64,000 bases of DNA, taken from JBNAGF01 sp049801055. GTDB lineage: Bacteria; Pseudomonadota; Alphaproteobacteria; Rhodobacterales; Rhodobacteraceae. The notes beneath the pieces are model-generated. The model did no database searches and was not told where the DNA came from. It saw only the letters and a program-made list of their open reading frames with translations. Shown in pieces: positions 8,770-17,767 of the stretch. The stretch is from contig NZ_JBNAGF010000010.1 of assembly GCF_049801055.1 (NCBI RefSeq), forward strand, positions 124,001-188,000. The letters are read 5' to 3'. The first letter of the stretch is position 1; each line of letters opens with the position of its first letter. The translations under genes and the position numbers were made by a program.

Positions 8770-9726
8770 CTATCTGCGGAAGCGGGACGGCGGTGCACCG
8801 TAGAGATCCGCAAAGGCACGTGTGAAGTTCGATGAACTGGCAAAGCCAGTTGCGAACGCGATGTTGGTTAGTGACAAAGACGAATTTCGAAGCAGGTTGT
8901 GACCGGTTTCCAGCCTGAGTTGGCGATAGTAACGCATGGTGCTTTCACCGGTTTTCTCTCGAAAAACGCGATTGAGCTGTCGTGGCGTGACGCCGGCCAG
9001 ATCAGCCAGCTCATCCAGCGAAAGCGGGTCCGCGATATGGTCCTCCATCGCGGCAACTGCGTTGAGAACAGGAGGGGCCGTTGTACCCACCCGTTCCACC
9101 AGCCCGCCGCGCTGCGGGTCTGCTGCTGGCCGCACGTCGGTATGCAAGAACCAATCGCTGACCAGACGGGCAAACAACGCCCCGTGATGCTTGGTTATCA
9201 GTGCATGGGCGAGGTCCAGTGGGGCAGTGCCGCCGCCACAGGTCACCCGATCCCGGTCGATGACATAGAGTCGGCGTTCTATCATCAGGTTCGGATCCAC
9301 CTCAGTCAACGCAGGTGCATGTTCCCAGTGTACGGTCATACGGCGGTCCTGCATCAGCCCGGCCCGAGCCAATATGGCTGGACCGCCTGACACACCCCCC
9401 AGTGTTACGCCTCGCCGGGCCATCCGGCCCAGCCATCGAAACAGCGCGGGGTCGCGCAACGACATCGGATCGCCGCCGGCAATGACCAGAAGCAGATCCA
9501 GATCAGGCTCTTCTCCGATCTGCATATCCTTCGAGATTTCGGCGGCGCCCGAACTTTGAACAGTACCGGCGTGAGAGAAGTGGCTGACCTTATAGAGGTC
9601 GCCGCGTCCCAACAGATTCGCGGCCCGGAATGGCTCTACCGTGCATGAATAAGACAGTAGAGCAAAGCCGGGAACTGGGACAATTCCGATCCGAAAGCTG
9701 TTTGCAACTGAACCAATTTTGTCCAT
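8770..9726 (-). CDS. GlxA family transcriptional regulator (DJ-1/PfpI domain plus AraC DNA-binding domain)
   Basis: From ATG 9724-9726 the protein is 318 aa. The N-terminal half is a DJ-1/PfpI-like domain (FRIGIVPVPGFALLSY, LLVIAGGDP, GGVSGGPAILARAGL). The C-terminal half is an AraC double helix-turn-helix (SLDELADLAGVTPRQLNRVFREKTGES then SLTNIAFATGFASSSNFTRAFADLYG). GlxA-type regulators such as GbdR, SouR and CdhR activate betaine, sarcosine or carnitine catabolism, so divergence from the sarcosine-oxidase-like operon fits activation of that operon. The frame is open 22 codons further upstream; I chose this start because of the typical GlxA N-terminus. The inducer is unknown. Confidence 0.88.
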   Translation of the reverse strand: MDKIGSVANSFRIGIVPVPGFALLSYSCTVEPFRAANLLGRGDLYKVSHFSHAGTVQSSGAAEISKDMQIGEEPDLDLLLVIAGGDPMSLRDPALFRWLGRMARRGVTLGGVSGGPAILARAGLMQDRRMTVHWEHAPALTEVDPNLMIERRLYVIDRDRVTCGGGTAPLDLAHALITKHHGALFARLVSDWFLHTDVRPAADPQRGGLVERVGTTAPPVLNAVAAMEDHIADPLSLDELADLAGVTPRQLNRVFREKTGESTMRYYRQLRLETGHNLLRNSSLSLTNIAFATGFASSSNFTRAFADLYGAPPSRFRR

Positions 9727-9753
9727 TTTTGGAACGCTACAGTCCAAAAACGG
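9708..9753. promoter_or_regulatory. Operator-like sites between the GlxA-type regulator and the sarcosine-oxidase-type operon
   Basis: CTGAACCAATTTTG at 9708-9721 repeats the word found at 7225 and overlaps the first codons of the regulator. Next to it is an inverted repeat: CCATTTTTGGA at 9723-9733 and TCCAAAAACGG at 9743-9753, matching at 10 of 11 positions around a 9-bp spacer. The location between divergent genes fits an operator; the binding protein is not determined. Confidence 0.4.
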
Positions 9754-9812
9754 GAAGTCAAGCGTGCAAAAGGTTGAAATCCTAAGCGCCATCGAACTCT
9801 GTGGAAAAGCGG

Positions 9813-11063
9813 ATGCGTTACTCAGCTCTAAAAGTTCTGACTCAGGGCCTGACAGGAAACCGTGGGTGGAAACCGGTTTGGCGGGAACCCGAACCGAAAC
9901 GGGAATACGACGTCGTCATCGTGGGTGGCGGCGGGCATGGGCTGGCCACGGCCTACTATCTCGCCAAGGAATTCGGCGTCACCAACGTTGCGGTTCTGGA
10001 AAAGGGCTGGATAGGGTCAGGCAATGTGGGGCGCAATACGACGATCATCAGGTCGAATTACCTGCTGGAGGGCAATCAGCCGTTCTACGAACTGAGTCTG
10101 AAATTGTGGGAGGGGCTGGAGCAGGACTTCAACTACAACGCAATGGTGAGCCAGCGCGGGATCCTGAACCTGATCCACAACGATCCGCAACGTGATGCCT
10201 TTGCCCGGCGCGCCAATGCAATGCGATTGTCAGGGGCGGACGCAGAGCTTCTGGACCTCGACGGTATCCGCAAGATGTGCCCGTTTCTGGACTATGAAAA
10301 TGCCCGCTTTCCGATACAGGGTGCGCTCTGGCAGCCTCGTGGGGGAACGGTCCGACATGATGCGGTGGCTTGGGGGTATGCGCGTGGCGCCGACAGTCGC
10401 GGTGTCGACATTATTCAGAATTGCGAAGTCAGCGGTTTCGAAATGGAAAATGGCATCTGCAAGGGAGTGGAGACTTCCCGTGGTGCAATCCGCGCCAAAA
10501 AGATCGCTGTCTGCGTGGCGGGTTCGTCGTCGAGGGTGATGGCGCAGGCAGGGATGCGGCTGCCGATCGAAAGTCACGTTCTTCAGGCTTTCGTCTCCGA
10601 AGGGCTCAAGCCGGTCATTCCGGGGGTGATAACCTTTGGGGCCGGCCATTTCTATGTCAGCCAGTCCGACAAGGGCGGGCTGGTCTTTGGCGGTGATATC
10701 GACGGCTACAACACTTACGCGCAGCGCGGGAACCTCCCGGTGGTCGAGGATGTCTGCGAAGGCGGCATGGCAATCATGCCCATGATCGGGCGGGCGCGGC
10801 TTTTGCGGATGTGGGGTGGGGTGATGGACATGTCGATGGATGGATCCCCGTTTATCGACAAGACCGATATCGGCGGGCTCTATTTCAATGGTGGCTGGTG
10901 CTACGGCGGGTTCAAGGCAACACCGGCCAGCGGCTATTGCTATGCCCATCTGCTGGCCACCGACCGTCCGCACGAGACCGCAACCGAATACCGGTTGGAC
11001 CGGTTCCGGCGCGGCGTTCCGATCGACGAAAAGGGCCAGGGTGCCCAACCCAATCTGCACTGA
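9813..11063 (+). CDS. soxB: Heterotetrameric sarcosine oxidase-type beta subunit (SoxB / MgdA-like)
   Basis: I start at ATG 9813 (MRYSALKVL), which matches the usual SoxB beginning; an in-frame GTG at 9801 is possible. The 416-aa protein carries GWKPVWREPEPKREYDVVIVGGGGHGLATAYYLA, the FAD-binding signature of SoxB, and ends with FNGGWCYGGFKATPASGY, the C-terminal FAD contact region. The beta subunit is the amine-oxidising flavoprotein of the heterotetramer and carries the catalytic FAD/FMN. Delta, alpha and gamma genes follow immediately in the standard B-D-A-G order. Substrates of the family include sarcosine and N-methylglutamate; with a glutamate-ligase/GlxBCD set 2 kb away, either is possible. 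Confidence 0.9.
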   Translation: MRYSALKVLTQGLTGNRGWKPVWREPEPKREYDVVIVGGGGHGLATAYYLAKEFGVTNVAVLEKGWIGSGNVGRNTTIIRSNYLLEGNQPFYELSLKLWEGLEQDFNYNAMVSQRGILNLIHNDPQRDAFARRANAMRLSGADAELLDLDGIRKMCPFLDYENARFPIQGALWQPRGGTVRHDAVAWGYARGADSRGVDIIQNCEVSGFEMENGICKGVETSRGAIRAKKIAVCVAGSSSRVMAQAGMRLPIESHVLQAFVSEGLKPVIPGVITFGAGHFYVSQSDKGGLVFGGDIDGYNTYAQRGNLPVVEDVCEGGMAIMPMIGRARLLRMWGGVMDMSMDGSPFIDKTDIGGLYFNGGWCYGGFKATPASGYCYAHLLATDRPHETATEYRLDRFRRGVPIDEKGQGAQPNLH

Positions 11064-11075
11064 AGGGAGTTCGAC

Positions 11076-11360
11076 ATGATCATCAACCACCCCCTTCTTG
11101 GTCCAAGGGACGCAGCCGAATTCGTCTACAAGGGCGATGCCAGCCTGATCGACCGGCCTGATGGTATGACAGACGATCTCGACAGGTTTCACGACTATCT
11201 CTACCTGAGGGACAACCCGGCAGGTGAGCATCGTGAACTCTGGTATCACGAGCAAGGCGATCGGTCCTGGCTCGTGGTCACGCGGAACACCCTGACCCAT
11301 GACATCACCAACGTAGAGCTTGCGCGGGACGTCGCGCGCAGCCGGGGGAGGTCGCGATGA
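11076..11360 (+). CDS. soxD: Sarcosine oxidase-type delta subunit (SoxD / MgdB-like), lacking zinc cysteines
   Basis: The 94-aa protein is placed by operon order and by GPRDAAEFVYKGDA, WYHEQGDRSWLVVTRNT and THDITNVELAR, which follow the delta-subunit pattern. Characterised SoxD subunits hold a zinc ion with an N-terminal Cys-x2-Cys and a C-terminal His/Cys pair. Here the N-terminus reads MIINHPLLGPRD and the protein has no cysteine at all. The subunit is small and structural, so loss of zinc may be tolerated. It starts 12 bp after the beta gene behind AAGGGAG and overlaps the alpha gene by 4 bp. Confidence 0.85.
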   Translation: MIINHPLLGPRDAAEFVYKGDASLIDRPDGMTDDLDRFHDYLYLRDNPAGEHRELWYHEQGDRSWLVVTRNTLTHDITNVELARDVARSRGRSR

Positions 11361-14296
11361 CCCAGACAAATCGGATCGCCGAAGCCCGGGTCGACCGCAG
11401 CAAGATCTTGGGGTTCACCTGGAACGGAAAGCCCATGCAGGGGCATCCCGGCGATACCCTCGCCTCGGCGCTGCTTGCAAATGGCGAGCGGTTCGTGGCC
11501 CGTTCCTTCAAGTATCACCGGCCGCGCGGTGTCTTTTCCGCAGGATCCGAGGAGCCTTCGGCATTGGTTCAGTTGCGGCGCGGGGCATCTCAGGAGCCCA
11601 ACACCCGCGCCACGGTTGCCGAATTGTTCGACGGGCTCGAGGCGACCAGTCAGAACCATCGAGGCTCTCTGGAGCGCGATCTGTTGGCTGTTAACGACTG
11701 GCTGTCACCGTTTCTGTCAGCCGGTTTTTATTACAAAACCTTCATGTGGCCCAAAGCGTTCTGGGAGAAGCTGTACGAGCCGGTAATCCGTGCGTCTGCC
11801 GGACTTGGCCGATTGTCGATGGAGCCGGACCCGGATGTCTACGATCATGGCTTCCTGCATTGCGATCTTCTTGTGATCGGAGCTGGCCCTGCCGGGTTGG
11901 CGGCGGCATTGGAAGCGGGCAGGGCGGGGCTGAGAGTGATCCTCGCAGATGAGGATTTTCTGCCCGGCGGGCGACTCAATGCCGAAACGCACGCAGTAGC
12001 GGATCAGCCCGGACATATCTGGGCAGAACAGGCGGCTGCTGAACTCGCGGCGATGGGCAATGTTCGGCTTATGACCCGCACCACGGTTTACGGCGCGTTT
12101 GATCATGGCATCTATGGCGCGCTTGAACGGATGACAGACCATCTGCCGGTTTCGGATGGCAAACCGCGGCAGGTGCTCTGGCGTATCTATACCCGCCGCG
12201 CTTTGGTAACGGCCGGCGCAACCGAACGGTCGATCGCATTTGGCAACAACGATCGCCCCGGGGTGATGCTGGCGGGTGCGGTCCGCGCTTATGTGAACCG
12301 CTGGGGTGTAGCTCCGGGGCGCCGTGTGGCCGTGTTCACCAACAATGATGACGGTTGGCGAACGGCGCATGACCTGAAGGCCGCAGGGGTCGAAATAGCC
12401 GGGGTTATCGACACACGGGAGTCCTGTCCTGCACTGGACGGGGTGCGGAGCCTGCGCGGCAGGCAGATCGTTGACACACGCGGTCGCAGCAAAATCGGCG
12501 CCCTAATTCTTGACGATGGCACAGTGGTCGAAGCCGATTGTCTTGCTGTTTCGGGTGGTTGGTCGCCCAATGTACACCTGACTTGCCACCAGCGCGGCCG
12601 TCCGGTTTGGCGAGATGACATCGTCGGCTTCGTGCCCGGCGGAGACCTGCCTCCGGGCATGTCAGTGGCGGGAGCGGCCAATGGAACGCTGACCCTTGGG
12701 GCGGCCTTGCGCGATGGACATGACAGCGCAGCAAAAATTGCAGCCGAACTGGGCGCGACCCCGTCCAAGGCCGAGGCTCCGGGCGCGAGCGATGAGGCAA
12801 GTGACATCACTCCGTTCTGGCATGTGGGGGCCTCCAGGCGCCGCGCTTGGGTTGACCTGCAAAATGATGTGACCACCAAGGACGTGAAGCAGTCACATAC
12901 CGAAGGATTCCGCTCAGTCGAACACCTGAAACGTTACACCACCTTGGGCATGGCAACGGATCAGGGGAAAACTGCGAATGTGCTGGGGCTGGCCATTTTG
13001 GCAGAAGCCAGCGGCAAGACCATTCCCGAAACCGGCACCACAATCTTCCGGCCGCCTTATTCTCCGGTGCCGATGGGCGCCCTTGCAGGTCGAGCGCGAG
13101 GCAAGGACTTCCGCCCGTATCGGCTGACTCCGTCGCATCGTTGGGCCGAGGAGAATGGCGCCGCTTTCGTTGAGACCGGCATGTGGTTGCGGGCGCAATG
13201 GTATGCACGTCCCGGCGAGAAGGGATGGCGGGACAGTGTGGATCGCGAGGTTACGATGACCCGCAATTCTGTGGGTATTTGTGATGTGACCACGCTGGGC
13301 AAGATCGACATTCAGGGCCGCGACGCGGCCGAGTTCCTCAACCGCATCTACGCTAACGCTTTTGCCAAGCTTCCAGTGGGCAAGGTCCGTTATGGATTGA
13401 TGCTGCGTGAGGATGGCGTCTGTTATGACGACGGCACGACCGCGCGGTTCTCGGAAACGCATTTCGTGATGACGACCACAACGGCCAATGCGGTGACGGT
13501 GTTCCGCAACATGGAGTTCGCACGTCAGTGCTTGTGGCCGGACCTGGACGTGCACCTGATTTCGACCACAGATGGCTGGGCGCAATTCGCGGTGGCGGGG
13601 CCAAATTCGCGTGCGCTGCTGCAGAAGGTGATAGACGATACAGACCTTTCCAATGATGCGTTCCCCTTCATGGCCTGCGCCGAGATCACCGTCTGCGGCG
13701 GGACGCCTGCGCGGCTGTTCCGGATCTCGTTTTCGGGTGAGCTGGCCTATGAGATCGCGGTTCCGACCCGATATGGCGATGCGCTGGTGCGCGCTTTGAT
13801 GGAGGCCGGAGAAGAGTTTGATGCTACCCCATATGGGACCGAAGCTCTTGGCGTAATGCGGATTGAAAAGGGTCATGCGGCAGGCAACGAACTGAACGGC
13901 CAGACCACAGCGGCGCAGCTGGGGTTGGGAATGATGGTGTCCAAGAAAAAGGATGCCATCGGCTCCAAGCTGTCCGAGCGAGAGGGGATGAACACTGCAG
14001 ACGATCTGCGTCTGGTGGGTTTTCATCCGGTCGACAGGTCGGTGCAGCTGAACGCCGGCGCGCATTTCCTGAACCGCGCCGACCCCGAGGACATGGCCCA
14101 TGATCAAGGCTGGATGACTTCTGTCGCATGGTCGCCGGAGCTTGGGCATTCCGTTGGTCTGGGCTTTCTGAAGCGAGGCAAGAAACGCATGGGCGATGTG
14201 GTGCGCGCGTTTGATCCCGTCCGTGGCAAGGACACGCTGGTTACTGTCGTTTCGGCCCATCACATCGATCCTGAAGGAGAGCGTCAACGTGGGTAG
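11357..14296 (+). CDS. soxA: Sarcosine oxidase-type alpha subunit (SoxA / MgdC-like)
   Basis: This 979-aa protein has the full alpha-subunit layout. An N-terminal ferredoxin-like fold without cysteines (residues about 15-110, GDTLASALLANG) comes first. A dinucleotide-binding oxidoreductase module follows (LLVIGAGPAGLAAALEAGRAG near residue 172, DRPGVMLAGAVRAYVNRWG near 300). The C-terminal half is GcvT-like and folate-binding (VGICDVTTLGKIDIQG, RISFSGELAYEIAVP, GTEALGVMRIEKGHAAGNELNGQ). In characterised complexes the methylene group from the beta-subunit reaction is passed to tetrahydrofolate here, giving 5,10-methylene-THF and avoiding free formaldehyde. It is full length with no lesion and overlaps both neighbours. 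Confidence 0.92.
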   Translation: MTQTNRIAEARVDRSKILGFTWNGKPMQGHPGDTLASALLANGERFVARSFKYHRPRGVFSAGSEEPSALVQLRRGASQEPNTRATVAELFDGLEATSQNHRGSLERDLLAVNDWLSPFLSAGFYYKTFMWPKAFWEKLYEPVIRASAGLGRLSMEPDPDVYDHGFLHCDLLVIGAGPAGLAAALEAGRAGLRVILADEDFLPGGRLNAETHAVADQPGHIWAEQAAAELAAMGNVRLMTRTTVYGAFDHGIYGALERMTDHLPVSDGKPRQVLWRIYTRRALVTAGATERSIAFGNNDRPGVMLAGAVRAYVNRWGVAPGRRVAVFTNNDDGWRTAHDLKAAGVEIAGVIDTRESCPALDGVRSLRGRQIVDTRGRSKIGALILDDGTVVEADCLAVSGGWSPNVHLTCHQRGRPVWRDDIVGFVPGGDLPPGMSVAGAANGTLTLGAALRDGHDSAAKIAAELGATPSKAEAPGASDEASDITPFWHVGASRRRAWVDLQNDVTTKDVKQSHTEGFRSVEHLKRYTTLGMATDQGKTANVLGLAILAEASGKTIPETGTTIFRPPYSPVPMGALAGRARGKDFRPYRLTPSHRWAEENGAAFVETGMWLRAQWYARPGEKGWRDSVDREVTMTRNSVGICDVTTLGKIDIQGRDAAEFLNRIYANAFAKLPVGKVRYGLMLREDGVCYDDGTTARFSETHFVMTTTTANAVTVFRNMEFARQCLWPDLDVHLISTTDGWAQFAVAGPNSRALLQKVIDDTDLSNDAFPFMACAEITVCGGTPARLFRISFSGELAYEIAVPTRYGDALVRALMEAGEEFDATPYGTEALGVMRIEKGHAAGNELNGQTTAAQLGLGMMVSKKKDAIGSKLSEREGMNTADDLRLVGFHPVDRSVQLNAGAHFLNRADPEDMAHDQGWMTSVAWSPELGHSVGLGFLKRGKKRMGDVVRAFDPVRGKDTLVTVVSAHHIDPEGERQRG

Positions 14297-14852
14297 TCTG
14301 ATCGCAACACCTGTATTGGGCACAGATCCGATCGAGATTGGTGCCAATAGGATCACGCCGCGCCCGGATCTGGCAATGGTCTCGGTCGCGACGCCACGCG
14401 GCAGCGAGACCGAGCTGGCTGCGGCTCTTAAGTCCGGTTTCGGACTGGATGTGCCTGATGCAACCGGATCCACGCAATCCGACGACATGTTTGCGTTGCG
14501 GATGACGCCGGATCAGATCCTGCTTGTTTTCTCGGCAACCGACCTCAGCGCAGAAGGATTTGTAAAGTCAAAACTCGGCGGGGCTGGGTACACGACCGAC
14601 CAGAGCGATGCCCTGATGGTGCTTGATCTGGACGGGCCGCTGACCCGCGCGGCACTGGAACGGCTATGCCCGGTGGATCTGCACGACAACGCCTTTCCTG
14701 TCGGCGCCAATGCCCGAACGATCATGGAGCATATGGGCGCCACGATACATCGAGTGTCAGAAACGGAATTTCGGTTGATCGCGGCCGGGTCTTCGGCGCG
14801 TTCATTCCTGCACGCCGTTGAGACATCATTTCATCTGTTGCCTGAGGCCTGA
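14289..14852 (+). CDS. soxG: Sarcosine oxidase-type gamma subunit (SoxG / MgdD-like)
   Basis: I start at GTG 14289-14291, preceded by GAAGGAG, which overlaps the alpha gene by 8 bp and gives 187 aa; the frame is open further upstream inside the alpha gene. The sequence shows the GcvT-like gamma-subunit pattern (LDLDGPLTRAALERLCPVDLHDNAFPVG, then MGATIHRVSETEFRLIAAGSSARSFLHAV). The gamma subunit helps form the folate-side domain in the heterotetramer. It is the last gene of the four-gene operon; about 290 bp without a gene follow before the next flavoprotein. Confidence 0.88.
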   Translation: MGSLIATPVLGTDPIEIGANRITPRPDLAMVSVATPRGSETELAAALKSGFGLDVPDATGSTQSDDMFALRMTPDQILLVFSATDLSAEGFVKSKLGGAGYTTDQSDALMVLDLDGPLTRAALERLCPVDLHDNAFPVGANARTIMEHMGATIHRVSETEFRLIAAGSSARSFLHAVETSFHLLPEA

Positions 14853-15145
14853 CAGGGCTTTTTAACACTTCGTTCCGAGTCCGAACCAATTAGAACGCGC
14901 CCTCATTTTCGGCATGAGGGGGCCTACATGTGTTTGGCGAGGGAGGCGGAGGGACGGCCGGTTTTTGACCAAAATGGCTATTGACTAATTCTGGAAATCA
15001 GCCCACCCATTGAATGATTATTCAACAAGTTTTGGCGGTGTTCACGTTGGAATTTCACCTCTTCCTGTCAGATGTTGGCGAAATGTCAATTGGCCGTGAT
15101 CGCCCGTTCAAGTGACGAACAAACAGCTCTAGACCGGAGATCCCA
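14853..15145. other. Intergenic region after soxG-like gene: hairpin and third GAACCAATT word
   Basis: There is no gene here. GAACCAATT occurs at 14883-14891, the same core as at 7227 and 9710. A hairpin with 7-bp arms CCCTCAT (14900-14906) and ATGAGGG (14914-14920) follows; it lacks a clear U-tract, so a terminator role is only possible. The remainder is AT-richer and should hold the promoter of the flavoprotein gene at 15146. Confidence 0.4.
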
Positions 15146-17698
15146 ATGACCCGCGACCCGCGCTATGATGTCTTGTTCCAGCCAATGAAGATCGGGCCGG
15201 TTGTTGCTCCGAACCGCTTCTATCAGGTGCCGCACTGCACCGGGATGGGATGGTTGCGGCCGAGAACACTGGCTGAAATGCGCGCGGTAAAGGCCGAAGG
15301 CGGCTGGGGCGTCGTCAACACCGAATACTGCTCGATCCACCCTAGCTCGGATGATACGCCGCATCCCTGTGCGTCGCTTTGGAATGACAGCGATATTCGT
15401 GCGCATCGGCTGATGACCGACAAGGTGCATGCACATGGCAGTCTGGCCGGGGCAGAGCTGTGGTACGGCGGGATCCGCACCACGAACCTCACGACGCGCG
15501 AAGTGCCGATTGACCTTGCGAGCTTTCCCAACTCGGTTGGTCATCCGTTCCAGACCCGCGCGATGGACAAGTCCGATATCCGCATGTTTCGGAACTGGCA
15601 CCGCAAAGCCGCGCTGCGTGCGCGGGAGGCCGAGTTCGACATCGTTTACGTCTATGCCACCCATGGCTACATGATTTCGAACTTTCTCAATCCCGGCCTC
15701 AATACTCGCGGGGATGAATATGGCGGCTCGCTAGAAAACCGCGTCCGCTTTGTGCGCGAATTGATCGAAGAAACCAAGGAGGCCGTTGGTGATCGGTGCG
15801 CCGTGGCTGTTCGCTTTTCTGCCGATGAGGAAATCGGCGAAGATGGCAACCCGATCTTTGGTGACCGCCGAGAGATGTTCGAACTGCTTTCCGATTTGCC
15901 GGACCTGTGGGACATTAATATCGCCGACTATTCGCTTGAGATGGGCGTTTCACGCTATGTGAAAGAGGCCGCACTGGAGCCCTATATGAACTGGGTAAAA
16001 TCGGTCACGAGCAAACCCGTGGTGACCGTCGGCCGCTTCACGTCGCCGGACGCCATGGCCAGCCAGATCAAACGAGGCATTACCGACTTCGTTGGCGCCG
16101 CGCGCCCGTCGATCGCCGACCCGTTTCTGCCGCGCAAGATCCAGAAGGGTGAGGTCGACTCGATCCGAGAATGCATTGGCTGCAATATCTGCTATGCTGG
16201 CGACAGTTTGGCCGCGCCGATCAGGTGCACCCAAAACCCCACCATGGGAGAGGAGTGGCGCAAGGGCTGGCATCCCGAGAAGATCCCGCCCAAACACGCC
16301 GAGGAGAAGGTGCTGGTGGTCGGCGCAGGTCCGGCCGGCCTGGAGGCTGCCCGGGCGTTGGGGCAGCGCGGCTATGAAGTGATGCTGGCCGAAGCAGGTC
16401 GGGAATTGGGAGGGCGGATCACTCGCGAAAGTGCCCTTCCGGGAATGGGCGAATACGCACGCGTCCGGAACTATCGCGAGCAGAGCATGTTCGAGATGGC
16501 AAATGTCCAAGTGTTTCGTGAAAGCCCGCTTGGTGTGGAGGATGTGATGGCGGTGGAGGCCGACCATGTGGTCATTGCCACCGGCGCAAAATGGAACCGC
16601 ACCCGCTTCGACTGGAGCTGTTACCGGTCTGTTGCAACCGAAGACAGCGATGCGAAGCTATTTACGCCCGATGATATCATGGATGGCAATTTGCCGACCG
16701 AGGGGCCGGTGCTCGTTTATGACGAAGACGGCTACTACATGGGAGGCGTTGTTGCGGAAACTCTCAAGAAATCCGGGCTAGAGGTTGTACTTGTCACTCC
16801 TGCAGACACGGTTTCAGCCTGGGCCGAGGAGACGTCGGAGCGCTGGCGGATCCGCACGCATCTGATGAAACTCGGAATTGGTATCGAACTGTCTCACGGG
16901 TTGGAGTGGTTCGACGGCTCTTCGGCAAAACTGATATGCGAGTACAGCGGCAGTTCACGGGAGGTTCCGGCGGCATCGTTGGTCATGGTGACGCAGCGCA
17001 CCCCGAATGATGGCCTGTATCGGGATTTGTTGGTTGCGGTAGACGGCAACAAGGATCGCTTGCCCTTTTCTTTAGAGAAAATCGGTGACTGCGATGCACC
17101 TGCCATCATTGCGGCTGCCACCTATGCCGGGCATCGCTATGCGCGTGAGCTTGGAAACCCATACGATGTTGAGCAGATGCGCCATGACCGTGTCGATGTC
17201 GGGGAAACATCTGATGCACCAACCAAGGCTGAACCTTCGAAGGAGTATCTCGACACCCTGCGCAACTACTACGAAGAAGAGGTCGAAGGCGAAGCCTATT
17301 TCGAAGCCATTGGCTGCCGCAGGGCATCACCTGACGAGCGGCGCAAAATGACGCGCCTTGCCGAAATTGAGATCTTTACCGCAGAGGCTGTCCGTCCATT
17401 GATCGACAAATATGGAATATCGACCCGCAGCCGTGAGGAATTGCTGCTTTCGGGGCGGGATCAGGCCGATGAAACTCCTGAGCAATGGCAGGATCTGATG
17501 AATGAAATGCTTGCGACGTTTCCTGAATACATTGACGAATTCCTCAAGCTCGAGGCCATGGCCCCGCCGGAAGATCTACCTCGGTTGAAACTCTTGACTG
17601 AACATGAAGTGGCGGCCATCGAATTTCTTGAACGGGAATCCACGGGCCGGGCTGATAGCGAAGCGCCTTTGCTGACATTTCTGGGTCGATGCTCCTGA
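15146..17698 (+). CDS. TMA/DMA dehydrogenase-like flavoprotein (Old Yellow Enzyme type) with extra C-terminal helical domain
   Basis: Residues about 1-350 form an OYE-like FMN barrel. CIGCNICYAGDSLAAPIRCTQNP near residue 345 supplies 4Fe-4S ligands. A pyridine-nucleotide-disulfide-type domain follows from about residue 385 (VLVVGAGPAGLEAARALGQRG). This is the trimethylamine/dimethylamine dehydrogenase architecture, also used for stachydrine-type demethylation and dienoyl-CoA reduction. At 850 aa it is about 120 residues longer than usual. The extra tail (about 690-850) is acidic and helical with repeated Glu-rich segments (YYEEEVEGEAYF, RLAEIEIFTAEAV, EHEVAAIEFLERE), reminiscent of a ferritin-like bundle. 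A convergent Rieske oxygenase gene follows, suggesting quaternary or tertiary amine oxidation. Confidence 0.87.
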   Translation: MTRDPRYDVLFQPMKIGPVVAPNRFYQVPHCTGMGWLRPRTLAEMRAVKAEGGWGVVNTEYCSIHPSSDDTPHPCASLWNDSDIRAHRLMTDKVHAHGSLAGAELWYGGIRTTNLTTREVPIDLASFPNSVGHPFQTRAMDKSDIRMFRNWHRKAALRAREAEFDIVYVYATHGYMISNFLNPGLNTRGDEYGGSLENRVRFVRELIEETKEAVGDRCAVAVRFSADEEIGEDGNPIFGDRREMFELLSDLPDLWDINIADYSLEMGVSRYVKEAALEPYMNWVKSVTSKPVVTVGRFTSPDAMASQIKRGITDFVGAARPSIADPFLPRKIQKGEVDSIRECIGCNICYAGDSLAAPIRCTQNPTMGEEWRKGWHPEKIPPKHAEEKVLVVGAGPAGLEAARALGQRGYEVMLAEAGRELGGRITRESALPGMGEYARVRNYREQSMFEMANVQVFRESPLGVEDVMAVEADHVVIATGAKWNRTRFDWSCYRSVATEDSDAKLFTPDDIMDGNLPTEGPVLVYDEDGYYMGGVVAETLKKSGLEVVLVTPADTVSAWAEETSERWRIRTHLMKLGIGIELSHGLEWFDGSSAKLICEYSGSSREVPAASLVMVTQRTPNDGLYRDLLVAVDGNKDRLPFSLEKIGDCDAPAIIAAATYAGHRYARELGNPYDVEQMRHDRVDVGETSDAPTKAEPSKEYLDTLRNYYEEEVEGEAYFEAIGCRRASPDERRKMTRLAEIEIFTAEAVRPLIDKYGISTRSREELLLSGRDQADETPEQWQDLMNEMLATFPEYIDEFLKLEAMAPPEDLPRLKLLTEHEVAAIEFLERESTGRADSEAPLLTFLGRCS

Positions 17699-17739
17699 GA
17701 TCGTGGGCTTGCCGTTTGGCGGCTGGCCAGAGGAGATAC

Positions 17740-17766
17740 CCCCGCAACCTGAAAGGCGGGCTTTCG
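17740..17766. terminator. Possible bidirectional terminator between convergent genes
   Basis: CCCGC at 17741-17745 and GCGGG at 17756-17760 form a short GC stem with a 10-nt loop followed by CTTTC, in the 69-bp gap between the convergent flavoprotein and Rieske genes. Position and composition suit a weak terminator; the stem is short. Confidence 0.35.
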
Positions 17767-17767
17767 A

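Noticed and set aside
12914..14488. Long minus-strand open frame of 524 codons
   Set aside because: It is the antisense of the sarcosine-oxidase-type alpha gene, whose GcvT and dinucleotide motifs are intact.
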